Shown piece by piece: positions 16,101-24,668 of a stretch of 46,794 bases of DNA. The translations under genes were made by a program, and so were the position numbers. Under the pieces are notes generated by a model. It was not told the origin of the DNA. It did no database searches and was given only the letters and a program-made list of their open reading frames with translations. Source of the DNA: Anaerolineae bacterium (lineage in GTDB: Bacteria > Chloroflexota > Anaerolineae > Anaerolineales > UBA4823). Position 1 is the first letter of the stretch. The number at the start of each line of letters is the position of its first letter. Location: contig QEXX01000070.1 of NCBI GenBank assembly GCA_003130835.1, forward strand, positions 1-46,794, in the 5' to 3' direction.

Positions 16101-18875
16101 TCTTTGCAAGTGATTGCGGATCGAAAGGAATATCAAGCTGGCGATATTGCAAAGCTGTTAATCGCTTCCCCATTTCAAGGAAAGGTTTATGCTTTGGTGA
16201 CTGTTGAACGAGGGCATATTCGCTCCTATGAGGTGATTCAGCTCAACTCGAATAGCACGGTTTATTCTTTACCCTTGACGGATGACATGTCTCCCAATAT
16301 CTACGTATCTGTGGCGGTAATCAAGGGGATTGATGAGACCAATCCAAGGCCAGCCTTTCGGGTAGGGTTAGCTGAATTAAAGGTCGCTTCTCAGGCAAAG
16401 CAACTGTCGATAAATGTCGAAAAGGATCGTCAGGTTGCGCAGCCCGGCGATGAGGTGGAATATCTCTTGCGAGTTAAAGACCGTGATGGAAATCCTGTAC
16501 AGGCAGAAATTTCAGTCAGCTTGAGCGATTTAGCTACCTTGTCCTTGGTTGAACCCAACAGCATGCCCATTTATGATTTCTTCTATAACCGGCGTGCACT
16601 GGGAGTCCGCACATCCCTGCCACTTCTGCTAAGCATGGAAGACTACAATGCTTTTGCCGAAGAAGAGCTGGTTCAGGGTGGTGGAATGGGTAGCGGAGGA
16701 GGCAAGGGTGGCGGTGCATTGGGTGTGGTGGAAGTGCGCCAAGAGTTCCCGGATACAGCTTATTGGAAAGCCCGCCTGATGAGTAATGAAAACGGTGAGG
16801 TGAAGTTTACCGTGCGACTACCCGATAATCTGACGATCTGGCGGCTTGAGGCGCGAGCTGTCTCCGACGATACGAAAGTTGGGCAAGTTAGTGATGATTT
16901 ACCAGTTCGCAAACCGTTGATGGTGCTACCAAAGACGCCGCGCTTCTTTGTTGTGGGTGATATTGCTGAAGTAGGGGCAACCGTTCGCAACCAAACAGGT
17001 CAGAGTCTGCAAATAAAAGTAAGCTTGCAAGCAGAAGGAGTTGAAAATCTCGATCCACCTGATCAAGTTGTGAACGTCCAGAACGGCGATCAAGTTTATG
17101 TAAAATGGAGAGTGCGGGTTTTCGATACGGAACGGGTGGACTTGATCTTCTCAGCTCTAGGGGGAGAATGGCAAGATGCCTCTAAGCCTACCTTAGCGAC
17201 TTTAGAGGACCAAGGCCTGGCTGTTTATCGATATGAAAGTCGGGAAGTTGTGGCAACCGCTGGAAGCTTGAAGGAAGCCGGCAGTCGTCAAGAGCTGATC
17301 CAAATCCCATCACAAGAGAACCTTTCCGGTGGAGAATTAACCATTCGTCTTGAACCGTCTCTGGGTGCTAGCTTACTGGAAGGTTTGTCCTATTTGGAGT
17401 ACTATCCCCATGCATGCCTCGAACAGACGGTTTCTCGCTTTTTGCCGAATGTACTGATGGCGAAAGCTTATCGAGTTGCAGGCATAGAGAAAACCGAGAT
17501 GAAGGCTAAACTCGATGAACTCGTCCAAGCCGGCCTGCAAAAAATTTATAAAAACCAAAACCCGGATGGGGGATGGGGATGGTGGAGTAGCGAGAAGAGT
17601 GACTTACAAACGAGCGCTTATGTGGTCTTGGGTTTGATAGAAACTAGAAACGCTGGCTATCCAATCGATGAGGATGTTTTGACAAAGGGCAAACAGTTCC
17701 TCAGAAGTAATCTTAAAGCCGTTGTGTTCCTAAACTATCCCTATGAGTTGAATCGACAGGCATTTGTGCTGTATGTAATGGCAAGAGCGGGCGCAGCGGA
17801 TCCTTCCCGCACAATAGCGCTTTATGAGAAACGCAGTAGTCTAGCAATCTATGCTCAAGCCTACCTAGCAGAAGCGCTATATCTGATTGACCCGAATGAC
17901 TCGCGCGTGAAGACCATCCTGGCAGATTTACAGAATCGTGCCATCCAATCTGCCACAGGAACGCATTGGCAAGAGAGAGAGCGCGATGGTTACAATTGGA
18001 ATACCGATACGCGCACGACCGCAATTGTCCTTGCCGCCTTGTCAGCCATTGAGCCGGGCAGTCCAATCCTAGATAATGTGGCACGATGGTTAGTACAAAA
18101 CCGCTTGGAAAAGGGTTGGGAGGGAACGCAGGAGAGCGCTTGGACCATTATGGCGCTAGCACGATGGTTGGAAACCAGTGCCGAGTTGCAAGGAGAATAT
18201 TCGATGAGTGTGGCGCTCAACAACCGCCGCCTCGGTCAATGGGATGTCGGCAAGGAGAACGTTGACGAAGCCATAGAGTTGCGCATAGCCATTAATGATT
18301 TGATTGCAGGTGAAATTAACCGCATTGTCTTCACGAAGAGCAATGAGGATGGGCGTTTGTATTACACGCTTCATCTCAGCGTTCCACAACCGGTGACAGA
18401 GATCCAGCCATTGAGCCGAGGTATAGCCGTAAGCCGTGAATATTTCAAGCCTGAAAATCCAGAGATATCGATTAGTGAAGCCCATGTTGGAGAAGTCATT
18501 TATGGTCGCCTAACGCTTGTTGTGCCAAATGATGTGCATCATCTCGTCGTTGAAGACTATCTTCCGGCTGGGATTGAGGCTATCGATCAAAATCTTTTAA
18601 CTGCTTCCCAAAGTGAACCCCCTTCGAAAATGACTTGGGAAGACTTACTGTATAAAGGATGGGGCTGGTGGTGGAACTTTGATCATATCGAATTAAGGGA
18701 TGAAAGCGTTATCCTGGCAGCCTCCTATCTACCGGCCGGTACATACATTTATACTTATCCTTTACGGGTTGTACATGTTGGCGATTTCCAGGTCTTGCCG
18801 CCCTTGGCGTATGAATTCTATTTCCCAGAAGTCTTTGGGCGGGGAGAGGGAATGAGCTTTCGCATCTTACCGTAA
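13152..18875 (+). CDS. Bacterial alpha-2-macroglobulin (broad protease trap), membrane anchored
   Basis: 1907 residues. GAAGGA lies about seven bases before the ATG. A single transmembrane helix at about residues 24-45 anchors it, followed by two or three Big_5-type Ig-like domains (about 65-390, VTVIFNRPV and VLFIKFSSPM repeats), macroglobulin domains (RPIYRPGQPVYFKAVL near 625), a glycine-rich stretch around 1175-1192 (GGGMGSGGGKGGG) just before the core A2M domain, and a thioester domain. The thioester motif CLEQ is at 1422-1425, the same form as E. coli YfhM. The alpha/alpha barrel region (GWGWWSSEKSDLQTSAYV) follows. These proteins trap proteases that cut the bait and link them covalently. 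Its 3' end overlaps the convergent PbpC-like gene by nine bases, echoing the well-known A2M/PbpC association. Confidence 0.92.
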   Translation: MKPSVDPQYPDQRDRSQPKQLGLGLLILSLILILTLILSNLSGISRSQRINSIPPVGTPTQPVQENFDEIPLKVAQVFPAEGSQEIDPNGVITVIFNRPVVPLTTIKQQAALPNPLRISPQLDGEARWLNTSILVYQPKQPMLSGQTYQVTVTRDFGEWGRVLQKEFQWSFTTRSAKVEGITLQSGEIDPPQGKGNLLLDEAITIRFLQPMDAESTQAATLLQDDRLETVPLDYRWNEENTLLTVKPKRYLRVDTHYQLVVQEKAKTKSGAFLSEAFQWDFYTLPMPNVVQTTPHDGEVQQDYSPVLFIKFSSPMKIDSFKEKVNLRPEPKKPLEWWYNEWEYGFYAYNLEPSTQYEVEIQAGIEDIYGNKLLEGKTFKFTTAPLPPSAYLRMPGEMAFYRTEPKTQYFYLGLTNLRKAVVKLYPLSIEEFSELAFYQKYAWEFSPRSDAIWSKEINNQAGLNQPFNVKVDLFSEEEALKPGLYFLTLDSDEISHPYSNYLDQRIVIVANANLTFKTTVSEAMAWVTDLESGEPLPNVPIQIVGKNQINLGSGVTNQKGVALIQYGEVYNDNLAIAYTPEGSVISYALNLWGSGATSVDYALWEGYYSVPGLTRAYVYTERPIYRPGQPVYFKAVLRSDDDLDYQIPPLETIKARIQSYDKVVWEENLDVTDTGTIDGRFLLGDDAALGTYTLSILNPNDESVLGEVSFSVAEYRRPEFRVDVSVKPAELVVGESGAALVQAEYYSGGAVADGKLRWTITAQPFNFSPGGEFQDYSFTDEELDNFERMAEERGLMVVSEGEGNLDANGQYPIEFLAKLGEAGRSERWTIEADVTDIAGNVVSGRQQMVVHQSQLYTGIKAAFLVGEQGKEQNFSIVTLDWAANPLANRQVDVQIVERRWHSVQVQQPDGSIVWETKVEEIPVASETVITDEIGKAQVSFIPPNGGVFRARACTRDPGERQHCAAAYLWVYGGEYIPWRQTSDRSLQVIADRKEYQAGDIAKLLIASPFQGKVYALVTVERGHIRSYEVIQLNSNSTVYSLPLTDDMSPNIYVSVAVIKGIDETNPRPAFRVGLAELKVASQAKQLSINVEKDRQVAQPGDEVEYLLRVKDRDGNPVQAEISVSLSDLATLSLVEPNSMPIYDFFYNRRALGVRTSLPLLLSMEDYNAFAEEELVQGGGMGSGGGKGGGALGVVEVRQEFPDTAYWKARLMSNENGEVKFTVRLPDNLTIWRLEARAVSDDTKVGQVSDDLPVRKPLMVLPKTPRFFVVGDIAEVGATVRNQTGQSLQIKVSLQAEGVENLDPPDQVVNVQNGDQVYVKWRVRVFDTERVDLIFSALGGEWQDASKPTLATLEDQGLAVYRYESREVVATAGSLKEAGSRQELIQIPSQENLSGGELTIRLEPSLGASLLEGLSYLEYYPHACLEQTVSRFLPNVLMAKAYRVAGIEKTEMKAKLDELVQAGLQKIYKNQNPDGGWGWWSSEKSDLQTSAYVVLGLIETRNAGYPIDEDVLTKGKQFLRSNLKAVVFLNYPYELNRQAFVLYVMARAGAADPSRTIALYEKRSSLAIYAQAYLAEALYLIDPNDSRVKTILADLQNRAIQSATGTHWQERERDGYNWNTDTRTTAIVLAALSAIEPGSPILDNVARWLVQNRLEKGWEGTQESAWTIMALARWLETSAELQGEYSMSVALNNRRLGQWDVGKENVDEAIELRIAINDLIAGEINRIVFTKSNEDGRLYYTLHLSVPQPVTEIQPLSRGIAVSREYFKPENPEISISEAHVGEVIYGRLTLVVPNDVHHLVVEDYLPAGIEAIDQNLLTASQSEPPSKMTWEDLLYKGWGWWWNFDHIELRDESVILAASYLPAGTYIYTYPLRVVHVGDFQVLPPLAYEFYFPEVFGRGEGMSFRILP

Positions 18876-21212
18876 AGGAGGTTGAACTGTAAAGGGAATG
18901 ATCTGTTCTTCGATGAGTTGTTGACCTTGCCATCCCTCGATCCGTAACACGTGGAAACCTGTTTGCATTTGCCACCAGGTGGTCAGAGGTTGCGAATCGA
19001 GGGTGGCAAGATGGCTGTCGTCAAGGTAAATGTCAAAATGAGATAAATTAAGGGGATTGCTAATCTCGATCAGAAGCTTTGGGGTATTTTGAGGGTAGGA
19101 GGCGGGGAGCAGATAAACGCCGTTACGCAAGGGGGACAGCACCATGAAATGGGGTTTAGGAGAGGCGGCGGACTGAACGGCTGGTTGTTCGGGGGAAACA
19201 TTTGGTTGCGTGCCAAGGATGAACCAATCGGTGACCGTTTCAGAGCAGCGACTTTGAACAGTGGGGTTTTTGCAAACGGTTTGGTGAATCAGCCTATCCG
19301 GGTGCTGGAAGGTTTCGCTGGGTTGGTTGGCTAAGACGGTACGCATAAATTCATGCCAGATTGGCGCTGCCCCGCTTAAGCCAGTCACTTCCACCATCGG
19401 TTCATAGTCTGCATTGCCAACCCACACACCAACCACGAGCGATGGCGTATAGCCAATCGTCCAATTATCGTGAAAATCCGTTGTGGTGCCGGTTTTCACG
19501 GCTGCCGGCCGATCGAGTTTTAGAACACTGTTTTTCCCAAACCCTATATAACGGGCTTGATCATCGCTGAGGATGTCCGAGATCAACCAAGCAACGCGTT
19601 CATCCAGTGCTTTTTTTGTTTTTGGTGATGCTTGATAATAGAGATTTCCTTCAGTGTCGGAAATGCTTTCTATCCAATAGGGTGAGGCAATCACGCCGTT
19701 TGTAGCAAATACCCCATAAGCGGCGGTTAATTCCAACAAGCTTACGCCTCCCCCTCCGAGGGCGATAGTCAAATCATAATGATCGGGAGAGTCTAACGAT
19801 TGAACACCTAAGGTTTTCATGAAGGCTATAAAGCGTTCTAAGCCAACTTGGTCTAAGACTTTGACGGCTGGGATATTGAGGGAAGATGCTAGTGCTTCGC
19901 GAACGGTTACCCTGCCATGCTCCTTTCCGTCATAATTTACAGGGATATAAGTTTTTTGATCTTTTGTGAAAAATACCGTGCGCCGATCATCGATTGGAGA
20001 TGCAGCCGTTAGAGGATTTGGGTTATTGGGATCCATAGCTAAAGCATAAATAAACGGCTTCAGCGCCGATCCAGGCTGACGTGGCACGATTGCCATGTTA
20101 ATTGCCCCGTAAATGTTTTGATCCCAATAATTGGGACTACCAACCATGGCCAATACAGCTCCGCTCTGTGGATCGATTGCCACTAGGGCAGCATTTTTGA
20201 CGTTGTGTCCCAAACCATCTCTGCCGTGTGAAAGACGGCGTAAATGATTTTGAATCGCCTTTTCTGCTAACCGTTGCCAGTTGATGTCCAGGGTTGTCTG
20301 GATCATTAAACCCTTACGGCGCGCGTCCGGTGGGATCATCCCTTGGTTTTCCATTTGGTCAAATGTATGCCGCACGAACATCACAAAGTGGGGAGCTTCT
20401 AAGGGGTAGGGTTGTTCAGCAAAGCGGAGGGGCTGTGTTTCAGCTTGTTGTTTTTCAGCCAGGTTGATATACCCACTTCGGTATAACCGTTCGAGGACAA
20501 TTTTTTGTCTTTCTATCGCTTTTTGGGGATAAATAAAAGGGTTGTAATTAGAGGGTGACTGAGGCAAACCGGCAATTAAGGCGCATTCAGCTAAGGTTAA
20601 TTCACGGATTGATTTACCAAAATAGGTTTGTGAGGCAGCCTCAACACCATAAGCGAAGCTTCCATAATACGTTTGATTAAGATAAAGGCTAAGAATCTCT
20701 TGTTTCGAGAGTTCTTTAGACAGTCGCCAGGCTAAGAAAATTTCCCTAATCTTTCGTTGGACGGTGCGTTGGGAGCTTTCTTCAGCCGTCATTAAGAGGT
20801 TACGGACAACTTGTTGGGTGATGGTAGAACCACCGGCAAGGATTTGACCGCCTCGCAAGTTGATCCAGATGGCGCGCACCATCGCCTTGAGGTCAAAGCC
20901 TGGATTTGTGAAGAAAGATTGATCTTCGGTCGCAATGGTTGCGTTGATAATACAAGTAGGTAAATCGCTATACTTTACGGGGCGGTGACGAATGGAAGAT
21001 TCTCCTAAATCTTCATACAATAAGATTCCATTGCGATCGAGAATTTGGATGCTGGGCAGTTTAAGCTGATTGGGGATATTCTTGGGCTCAGGAAGATGCT
21101 GCAATTGGGAAACCAACCAGAGAGCAGTTGCAATCGTTAAGATCAGAAATAGACCTCCTATAATGGCGGTAAAGCGAAGAAAGAAATTGCCCTTATTTTT
21201 CGTGCTCATCAT
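18867..21212 (-). CDS. pbpC: Class A penicillin-binding protein, PbpC type (transglycosylase/transpeptidase)
   Basis: 781 residues from the ATG at 21212, with GGGGGA upstream; further upstream in-frame codons overlap the FmdB-like gene. One membrane helix (about residues 12-34) precedes a GT51 domain with the catalytic Glu in TEDQSFF (E96) and GGSTITQQVVRN, so it polymerises lipid II. The transpeptidase domain shows PGSALKPF (S382, K385), SLN (S444) and VKTGTT (KTG at 573-575). The C-terminal region (about 690-780) looks like the BiPBP_C domain of PBP1C proteins. It is the last gene of a minus-strand operon with FmdB-like, patatin and glycosyltransferase genes and overlaps the convergent A2M gene, its usual genomic partner. 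PBP1C assignment rests on this C-terminal domain and neighbour. Confidence 0.9.
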   Translation of the reverse strand: MMSTKNKGNFFLRFTAIIGGLFLILTIATALWLVSQLQHLPEPKNIPNQLKLPSIQILDRNGILLYEDLGESSIRHRPVKYSDLPTCIINATIATEDQSFFTNPGFDLKAMVRAIWINLRGGQILAGGSTITQQVVRNLLMTAEESSQRTVQRKIREIFLAWRLSKELSKQEILSLYLNQTYYGSFAYGVEAASQTYFGKSIRELTLAECALIAGLPQSPSNYNPFIYPQKAIERQKIVLERLYRSGYINLAEKQQAETQPLRFAEQPYPLEAPHFVMFVRHTFDQMENQGMIPPDARRKGLMIQTTLDINWQRLAEKAIQNHLRRLSHGRDGLGHNVKNAALVAIDPQSGAVLAMVGSPNYWDQNIYGAINMAIVPRQPGSALKPFIYALAMDPNNPNPLTAASPIDDRRTVFFTKDQKTYIPVNYDGKEHGRVTVREALASSLNIPAVKVLDQVGLERFIAFMKTLGVQSLDSPDHYDLTIALGGGGVSLLELTAAYGVFATNGVIASPYWIESISDTEGNLYYQASPKTKKALDERVAWLISDILSDDQARYIGFGKNSVLKLDRPAAVKTGTTTDFHDNWTIGYTPSLVVGVWVGNADYEPMVEVTGLSGAAPIWHEFMRTVLANQPSETFQHPDRLIHQTVCKNPTVQSRCSETVTDWFILGTQPNVSPEQPAVQSAASPKPHFMVLSPLRNGVYLLPASYPQNTPKLLIEISNPLNLSHFDIYLDDSHLATLDSQPLTTWWQMQTGFHVLRIEGWQGQQLIEEQIIPFTVQPPLR

Positions 21213-21244
21213 AGACTCTATCCCCCTAATTTGCACCTGCTGCA

Positions 21245-21469
21245 TTAATGCCCACAAGTACTACAACTTCCCCCTGCACAAGAGCCGCATCCTCCGCCTG
21301 AGCTGGCAATCACTTTGCCACCGCTTTGGGCAAAGAACACCGACACAATGCGGTGAGTTTCCGTACTGTGACAATACTGGCAGGGAATTGGTGAATCGGC
21401 CTCTTTGATTGAGCGCAGGCTTTCGAATTTCTGATGACAAGTATCGCAGACATACTCATAAATTGGCAT
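21245..21469 (-). CDS. FmdB-family zinc-ribbon protein
   Basis: 74 residues with the FmdB N-terminus MPIYEYVCDTCHQKFE and two CxxC pairs (CDTC and CQYC) that should bind one zinc. The C-terminal tail is rich in Gly, Ser and Cys (GGGCGSCAGGSCSTCGH), a common feature of the family. These proteins are called putative regulators, but no role is proven. It sits 32 bases before the PbpC-like gene and 37 bases after the patatin gene, so it is within the operon. Confidence 0.85.
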   Translation of the reverse strand: MPIYEYVCDTCHQKFESLRSIKEADSPIPCQYCHSTETHRIVSVFFAQSGGKVIASSGGGCGSCAGGSCSTCGH

Positions 21470-21506
21470 AGGCTACCTCGTATTTCTCCAGGGATGATAC
21501 ATTATT

Positions 21507-22376
21507 TTACCCAAATAGACGCAATTTGGGTTTGGTATCCTGTTTTATTTTCGCAATGTGCTGTTCGGTTGCGTGCACTCCGTGTTGGATGGTATCTAAA
21601 GCATGCGTGAAACCGAAAAAGATATTCACATCTGAAGGAATAGGGGGACGAATGATGACATCGGTTTTTGCCTTCGAGAGATTGATTGCTGTTAAGGTTG
21701 AGGTCATAATAATCTCAGCTTGGTAAAAATCTAGCGCAAACGCAGGTAAGAATTTGCGGATGGTGGCATCTTTGGGCAGGTCAGACCATGGGTGATGTTC
21801 TCCCAAGAGATGATTAACGTCCACCGCAATTAAATATTCTGCACCGAGCTTGCGGAGTGCTTGGGCTGGCACATTGTCAAGTACACCCCCATCAACAAGC
21901 AGATAGTTGTCAAAGGGGACGGGAGGAAATAAGCCCGGCACCGCCGAGGTTGCCATGCAAGCTTCAACCAGATTGCCTTTGGTGAGGTAGATGGTCTGTT
22001 TTGAGTACAGATCGACACAGGCTAAGGCGATGGGAATAGGGAGATCTTCGATGCGTCGATCTTTCCCGACCAATTCACCTAAGTATGCCCGAATGCGCTC
22101 GGTACGAATGATGCCCCGCTCTGGAGGTGTTAGGTCCAGGAAGCGCAGCAGATTGCGGATATCGGCGATTTCCAAGGCTATTTCTTGCATTCGCTCAGGA
22201 GAAAAGCCGCAAGCATAGAGTGCTGTGATGATGCCCCCCATGCTGGTACCCGCCATGACGTCAATGGGAATGCTCTCTCTTTCTAGCACTTCTAGAACCC
22301 CAATATGAGCTAAGCCCCGTGCTCCGCCACCTCCCAAGGCTAAACCGATTGTTGGACGCCGCACCAAATTAGCCAT
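21507..22376 (-). CDS. Patatin-like phospholipase (RssA/YchK type)
   Basis: 289 residues. The oxyanion loop GGGGARG (residues 15-21), the nucleophile elbow GTSMGG (Ser45) and the VDGG motif (Asp162) form the Ser-Asp dyad of bacterial patatin-like acyl hydrolases. The length fits the short RssA-like group, with no extra domain. It probably hydrolyses membrane lipid or lysolipid acyl esters from the cytoplasmic side. Its first eight bases overlap the end of the glycosyltransferase gene upstream, so the two are translationally coupled. Confidence 0.88.
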   Translation of the reverse strand: MANLVRRPTIGLALGGGGARGLAHIGVLEVLERESIPIDVMAGTSMGGIITALYACGFSPERMQEIALEIADIRNLLRFLDLTPPERGIIRTERIRAYLGELVGKDRRIEDLPIPIALACVDLYSKQTIYLTKGNLVEACMATSAVPGLFPPVPFDNYLLVDGGVLDNVPAQALRKLGAEYLIAVDVNHLLGEHHPWSDLPKDATIRKFLPAFALDFYQAEIIMTSTLTAINLSKAKTDVIIRPPIPSDVNIFFGFTHALDTIQHGVHATEQHIAKIKQDTKPKLRLFG

Positions 22377-23547
22377 CAGGCGTTTCTCCTAAACAGCCAA
22401 GATACAACCTTTCGAGTTGTTGAATCATTCTACGTAGGTCAAATTGTTCTGTTGCGACTTTCTTTGCTGCGCGGGTGATTTTCTCTCTAACCTCTTGGGA
22501 TTGCAAAAGTTGGAGGCAATACTGTGCGGCTACTTCGATCTCGCCCGGTTGGCAGAGCATTCCAGTGTTTTGATGATCAATGACTTCCGCCACCCCATCG
22601 GATGCGTAGGCAACGATTGGGATTTCTTTACACATCGCTTGGGGAATGACACGAGGCAAGCCTTCCCATAACGAAGTTAATAAGAAAACGTCGATTACGG
22701 AAAGCAGGCGGGAAACATCGCGCCGCAAGCCAGTCAAAACAAAACGATTGTCCAGCTGAAGCTCTTGGATGCGCTGCTCAACCTGTTCTCTGAGAGGACC
22801 ATCACCAACCAGAAGAAAATAACAGCTTGGTTGAAGGGAAGCAATCCGTGCTGCAATGCTGATCCAATCAAGCGGATTTTTCTGGGGGGATAATCTTCCA
22901 ACCGTCCCAATGACGGGTGCCTCGATGGGGATGCCTAATTCCTGACGTAGTTTCCATTCATCCTTACAAGGAGTGAGAAACTCCTCTAAGGGGATAGCGC
23001 TGCGAATCAGCAAATATTGTTGCGGTTTACCGATGCTGTGCTCTAAGCCTTTTTGGATATCTTTGCGGGTGACGACAATGAGGCGATGGGTAAACTTCGC
23101 AGTGATCTTTTCCAGGATGATGAAAAGTCGCTTACGCCAACGAGGCATATAGTCGTGGAAACTCCAACCATGCACGGTATGGATGATGCAGGGAGTTCCG
23201 GCGAGCTTTGCTGCCAAACGACCGAGGATGCCGGCTTTTGAAGAATGAGTGTGGATAATTGCATATTTATTTTTGCGCAATATAAAGAATAATTTTAGGA
23301 ATGCAATGAAATCCTTGAGGGGGTTCAGCTCTCGAACAAGTTCAGGCAAAATGGAAAGCTTTACACCGCTCCGAATCGCTTCTTCGATCAGGCTACCTTC
23401 ACTACCGGTTTGTGGGCCACAGATGACGTCTACATCAAATTGCTCAGGGTCTAAAAGGCGTGCAGTATAAAGGGTGTTTTCTTGTGCACCTCCAACAATC
23501 AGACGGGTGATCAAGTGAAGAATCTTAATCGGTTTGTGGTGAATCAT
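22369..23547 (-). CDS. Family 4 glycosyltransferase
   Basis: 392 residues from the ATG at 23547, which overlaps the previous stop as ATGA. The N-terminal motif ITRLIVGGAQENTLYTARLL and the C-terminal IGTVGRLSPQKNPLDWI and EGLPRVIPQAMCKEIPIVAY are standard GT4 (GT-B fold) features. The second Glu of the usual EX7E pair is replaced here (EGLPRVIPQ). It should add a sugar from a nucleotide donor to a lipid-linked glycan at the cytoplasmic face. Neighbouring GT4 and GT2 genes support a role in a surface polysaccharide. Sugar and acceptor unknown. Confidence 0.87.
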   Translation of the reverse strand: MIHHKPIKILHLITRLIVGGAQENTLYTARLLDPEQFDVDVICGPQTGSEGSLIEEAIRSGVKLSILPELVRELNPLKDFIAFLKLFFILRKNKYAIIHTHSSKAGILGRLAAKLAGTPCIIHTVHGWSFHDYMPRWRKRLFIILEKITAKFTHRLIVVTRKDIQKGLEHSIGKPQQYLLIRSAIPLEEFLTPCKDEWKLRQELGIPIEAPVIGTVGRLSPQKNPLDWISIAARIASLQPSCYFLLVGDGPLREQVEQRIQELQLDNRFVLTGLRRDVSRLLSVIDVFLLTSLWEGLPRVIPQAMCKEIPIVAYASDGVAEVIDHQNTGMLCQPGEIEVAAQYCLQLLQSQEVREKITRAAKKVATEQFDLRRMIQQLERLYLGCLGETPDG

Positions 23548-24668
23548 GGTTGCGCGCCACTTTCGAGAAGCTTCCAATAATAAAGTTCGAGCTGGTCGGC
23601 AACTCTTGGGATTGTATAGTTGTCCAGGATGTGTGTTCGGGCATTCTTTCCGATATTTCTGGCGACTTCTGGGTTTTGGATCAGGTATTCTATGGCATCT
23701 GCGAGTGTTTGAGGAGAATTCGGTGGGATGAGATATCCGTTTTCAAGGTGGGTAATTAATTCGGGGGTTCCACCGGTCGAAGTAGCGACTACCGGTAAAC
23801 CGATGGCCATGGCTTCCATCAGGGCAAGAGACAAACTTTCCCATAAGGAAGTCAAAACGAAGAGATCGGATTGAGATAACCATTCAAAGGGATGCTCCTG
23901 ATGCCCTAGTAGGGAGACCACAGCAGCTAGATTGGACTGTTTGATTTGGGTTTCTAATTTGCCTCTTAATGGGCCGTCGCCTAAGATGGAAAGGGATACA
24001 TTAAGATTGCGCATAGCCAATATTTTAACTGACTCCACAATAACCCATTGAGCTTTCTCTACAACCAACCTTCCAACGGTAATCAACTTAACAGGCATGG
24101 CAAAATTAACCTGCAGATCCTCGAAGGGTTGGCTAAGATAACCTTCAGGGGGTGGTTGAATGGCATTGGGGATGCGGTCAATTTTCCGGGGCGGGATTCG
24201 TTCACGATTATGCAAGATACGTTCGACAGCTTTACAAGGCACTACGTAGTGATCAACCAGAGAACTTGTAACAAAATCGAGGACAATGCGGGGGAATGGG
24301 CGATTAAGTTCTGGCCCCCCCTGATGGCATAAAATGATGGGGATGCCCATTTTTCGGCCAACCAGGCGCCCGAGTATGCCGGCATGAAATAGGTGGGTAT
24401 GGAGAATTTGCGGCTTTTTCTTTTTCCAGAGTTGTTGCAATTTCATCCATGCTGTCGTGTCGGTTTTTGATTTTGCTGATAAGGAGATGACCGGTACGCC
24501 CTGTTGTTGTAATCGAGGCGATAACGTATGGTCGTCGACAAGGGTGATTAAGCGAATGTCCCAGCCGCGTTTGGCTAATTCATAGACCATCTGAGAAGCG
24601 TAGATTTCAGCTCCACCGATAATTTTCATTTGGGTAATCAGCCAATCAACACTTGGTTTTGTCGCCAT
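23544..24668 (-). CDS. Family 4 glycosyltransferase
   Basis: 374 residues with the GT-B features MKIIGGAEIYASQMVYELAKRG at the N-terminus and ITVGRLVVEKAQW plus ESLSLALMEAMAIGLPVVAT (EX7E motif) at the C-terminus. It overlaps the GT2 gene upstream by 23 bases and the GT4 gene downstream by 4. The two GT4 proteins share layout but differ widely in sequence, so they are likely successive enzymes of one pathway, not a recent duplication. Confidence 0.87.
   Translation of the reverse strand: MATKPSVDWLITQMKIIGGAEIYASQMVYELAKRGWDIRLITLVDDHTLSPRLQQQGVPVISLSAKSKTDTTAWMKLQQLWKKKKPQILHTHLFHAGILGRLVGRKMGIPIILCHQGGPELNRPFPRIVLDFVTSSLVDHYVVPCKAVERILHNRERIPPRKIDRIPNAIQPPPEGYLSQPFEDLQVNFAMPVKLITVGRLVVEKAQWVIVESVKILAMRNLNVSLSILGDGPLRGKLETQIKQSNLAAVVSLLGHQEHPFEWLSQSDLFVLTSLWESLSLALMEAMAIGLPVVATSTGGTPELITHLENGYLIPPNSPQTLADAIEYLIQNPEVARNIGKNARTHILDNYTIPRVADQLELYYWKLLESGAQP

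Noticed and set aside
15561-16136. 191-codon open frame on the minus strand inside the A2M gene
   Set aside because: It lies wholly antisense to a well-supported coding region, has no recognisable domain or ribosome binding site, and looks like a frame shadow.
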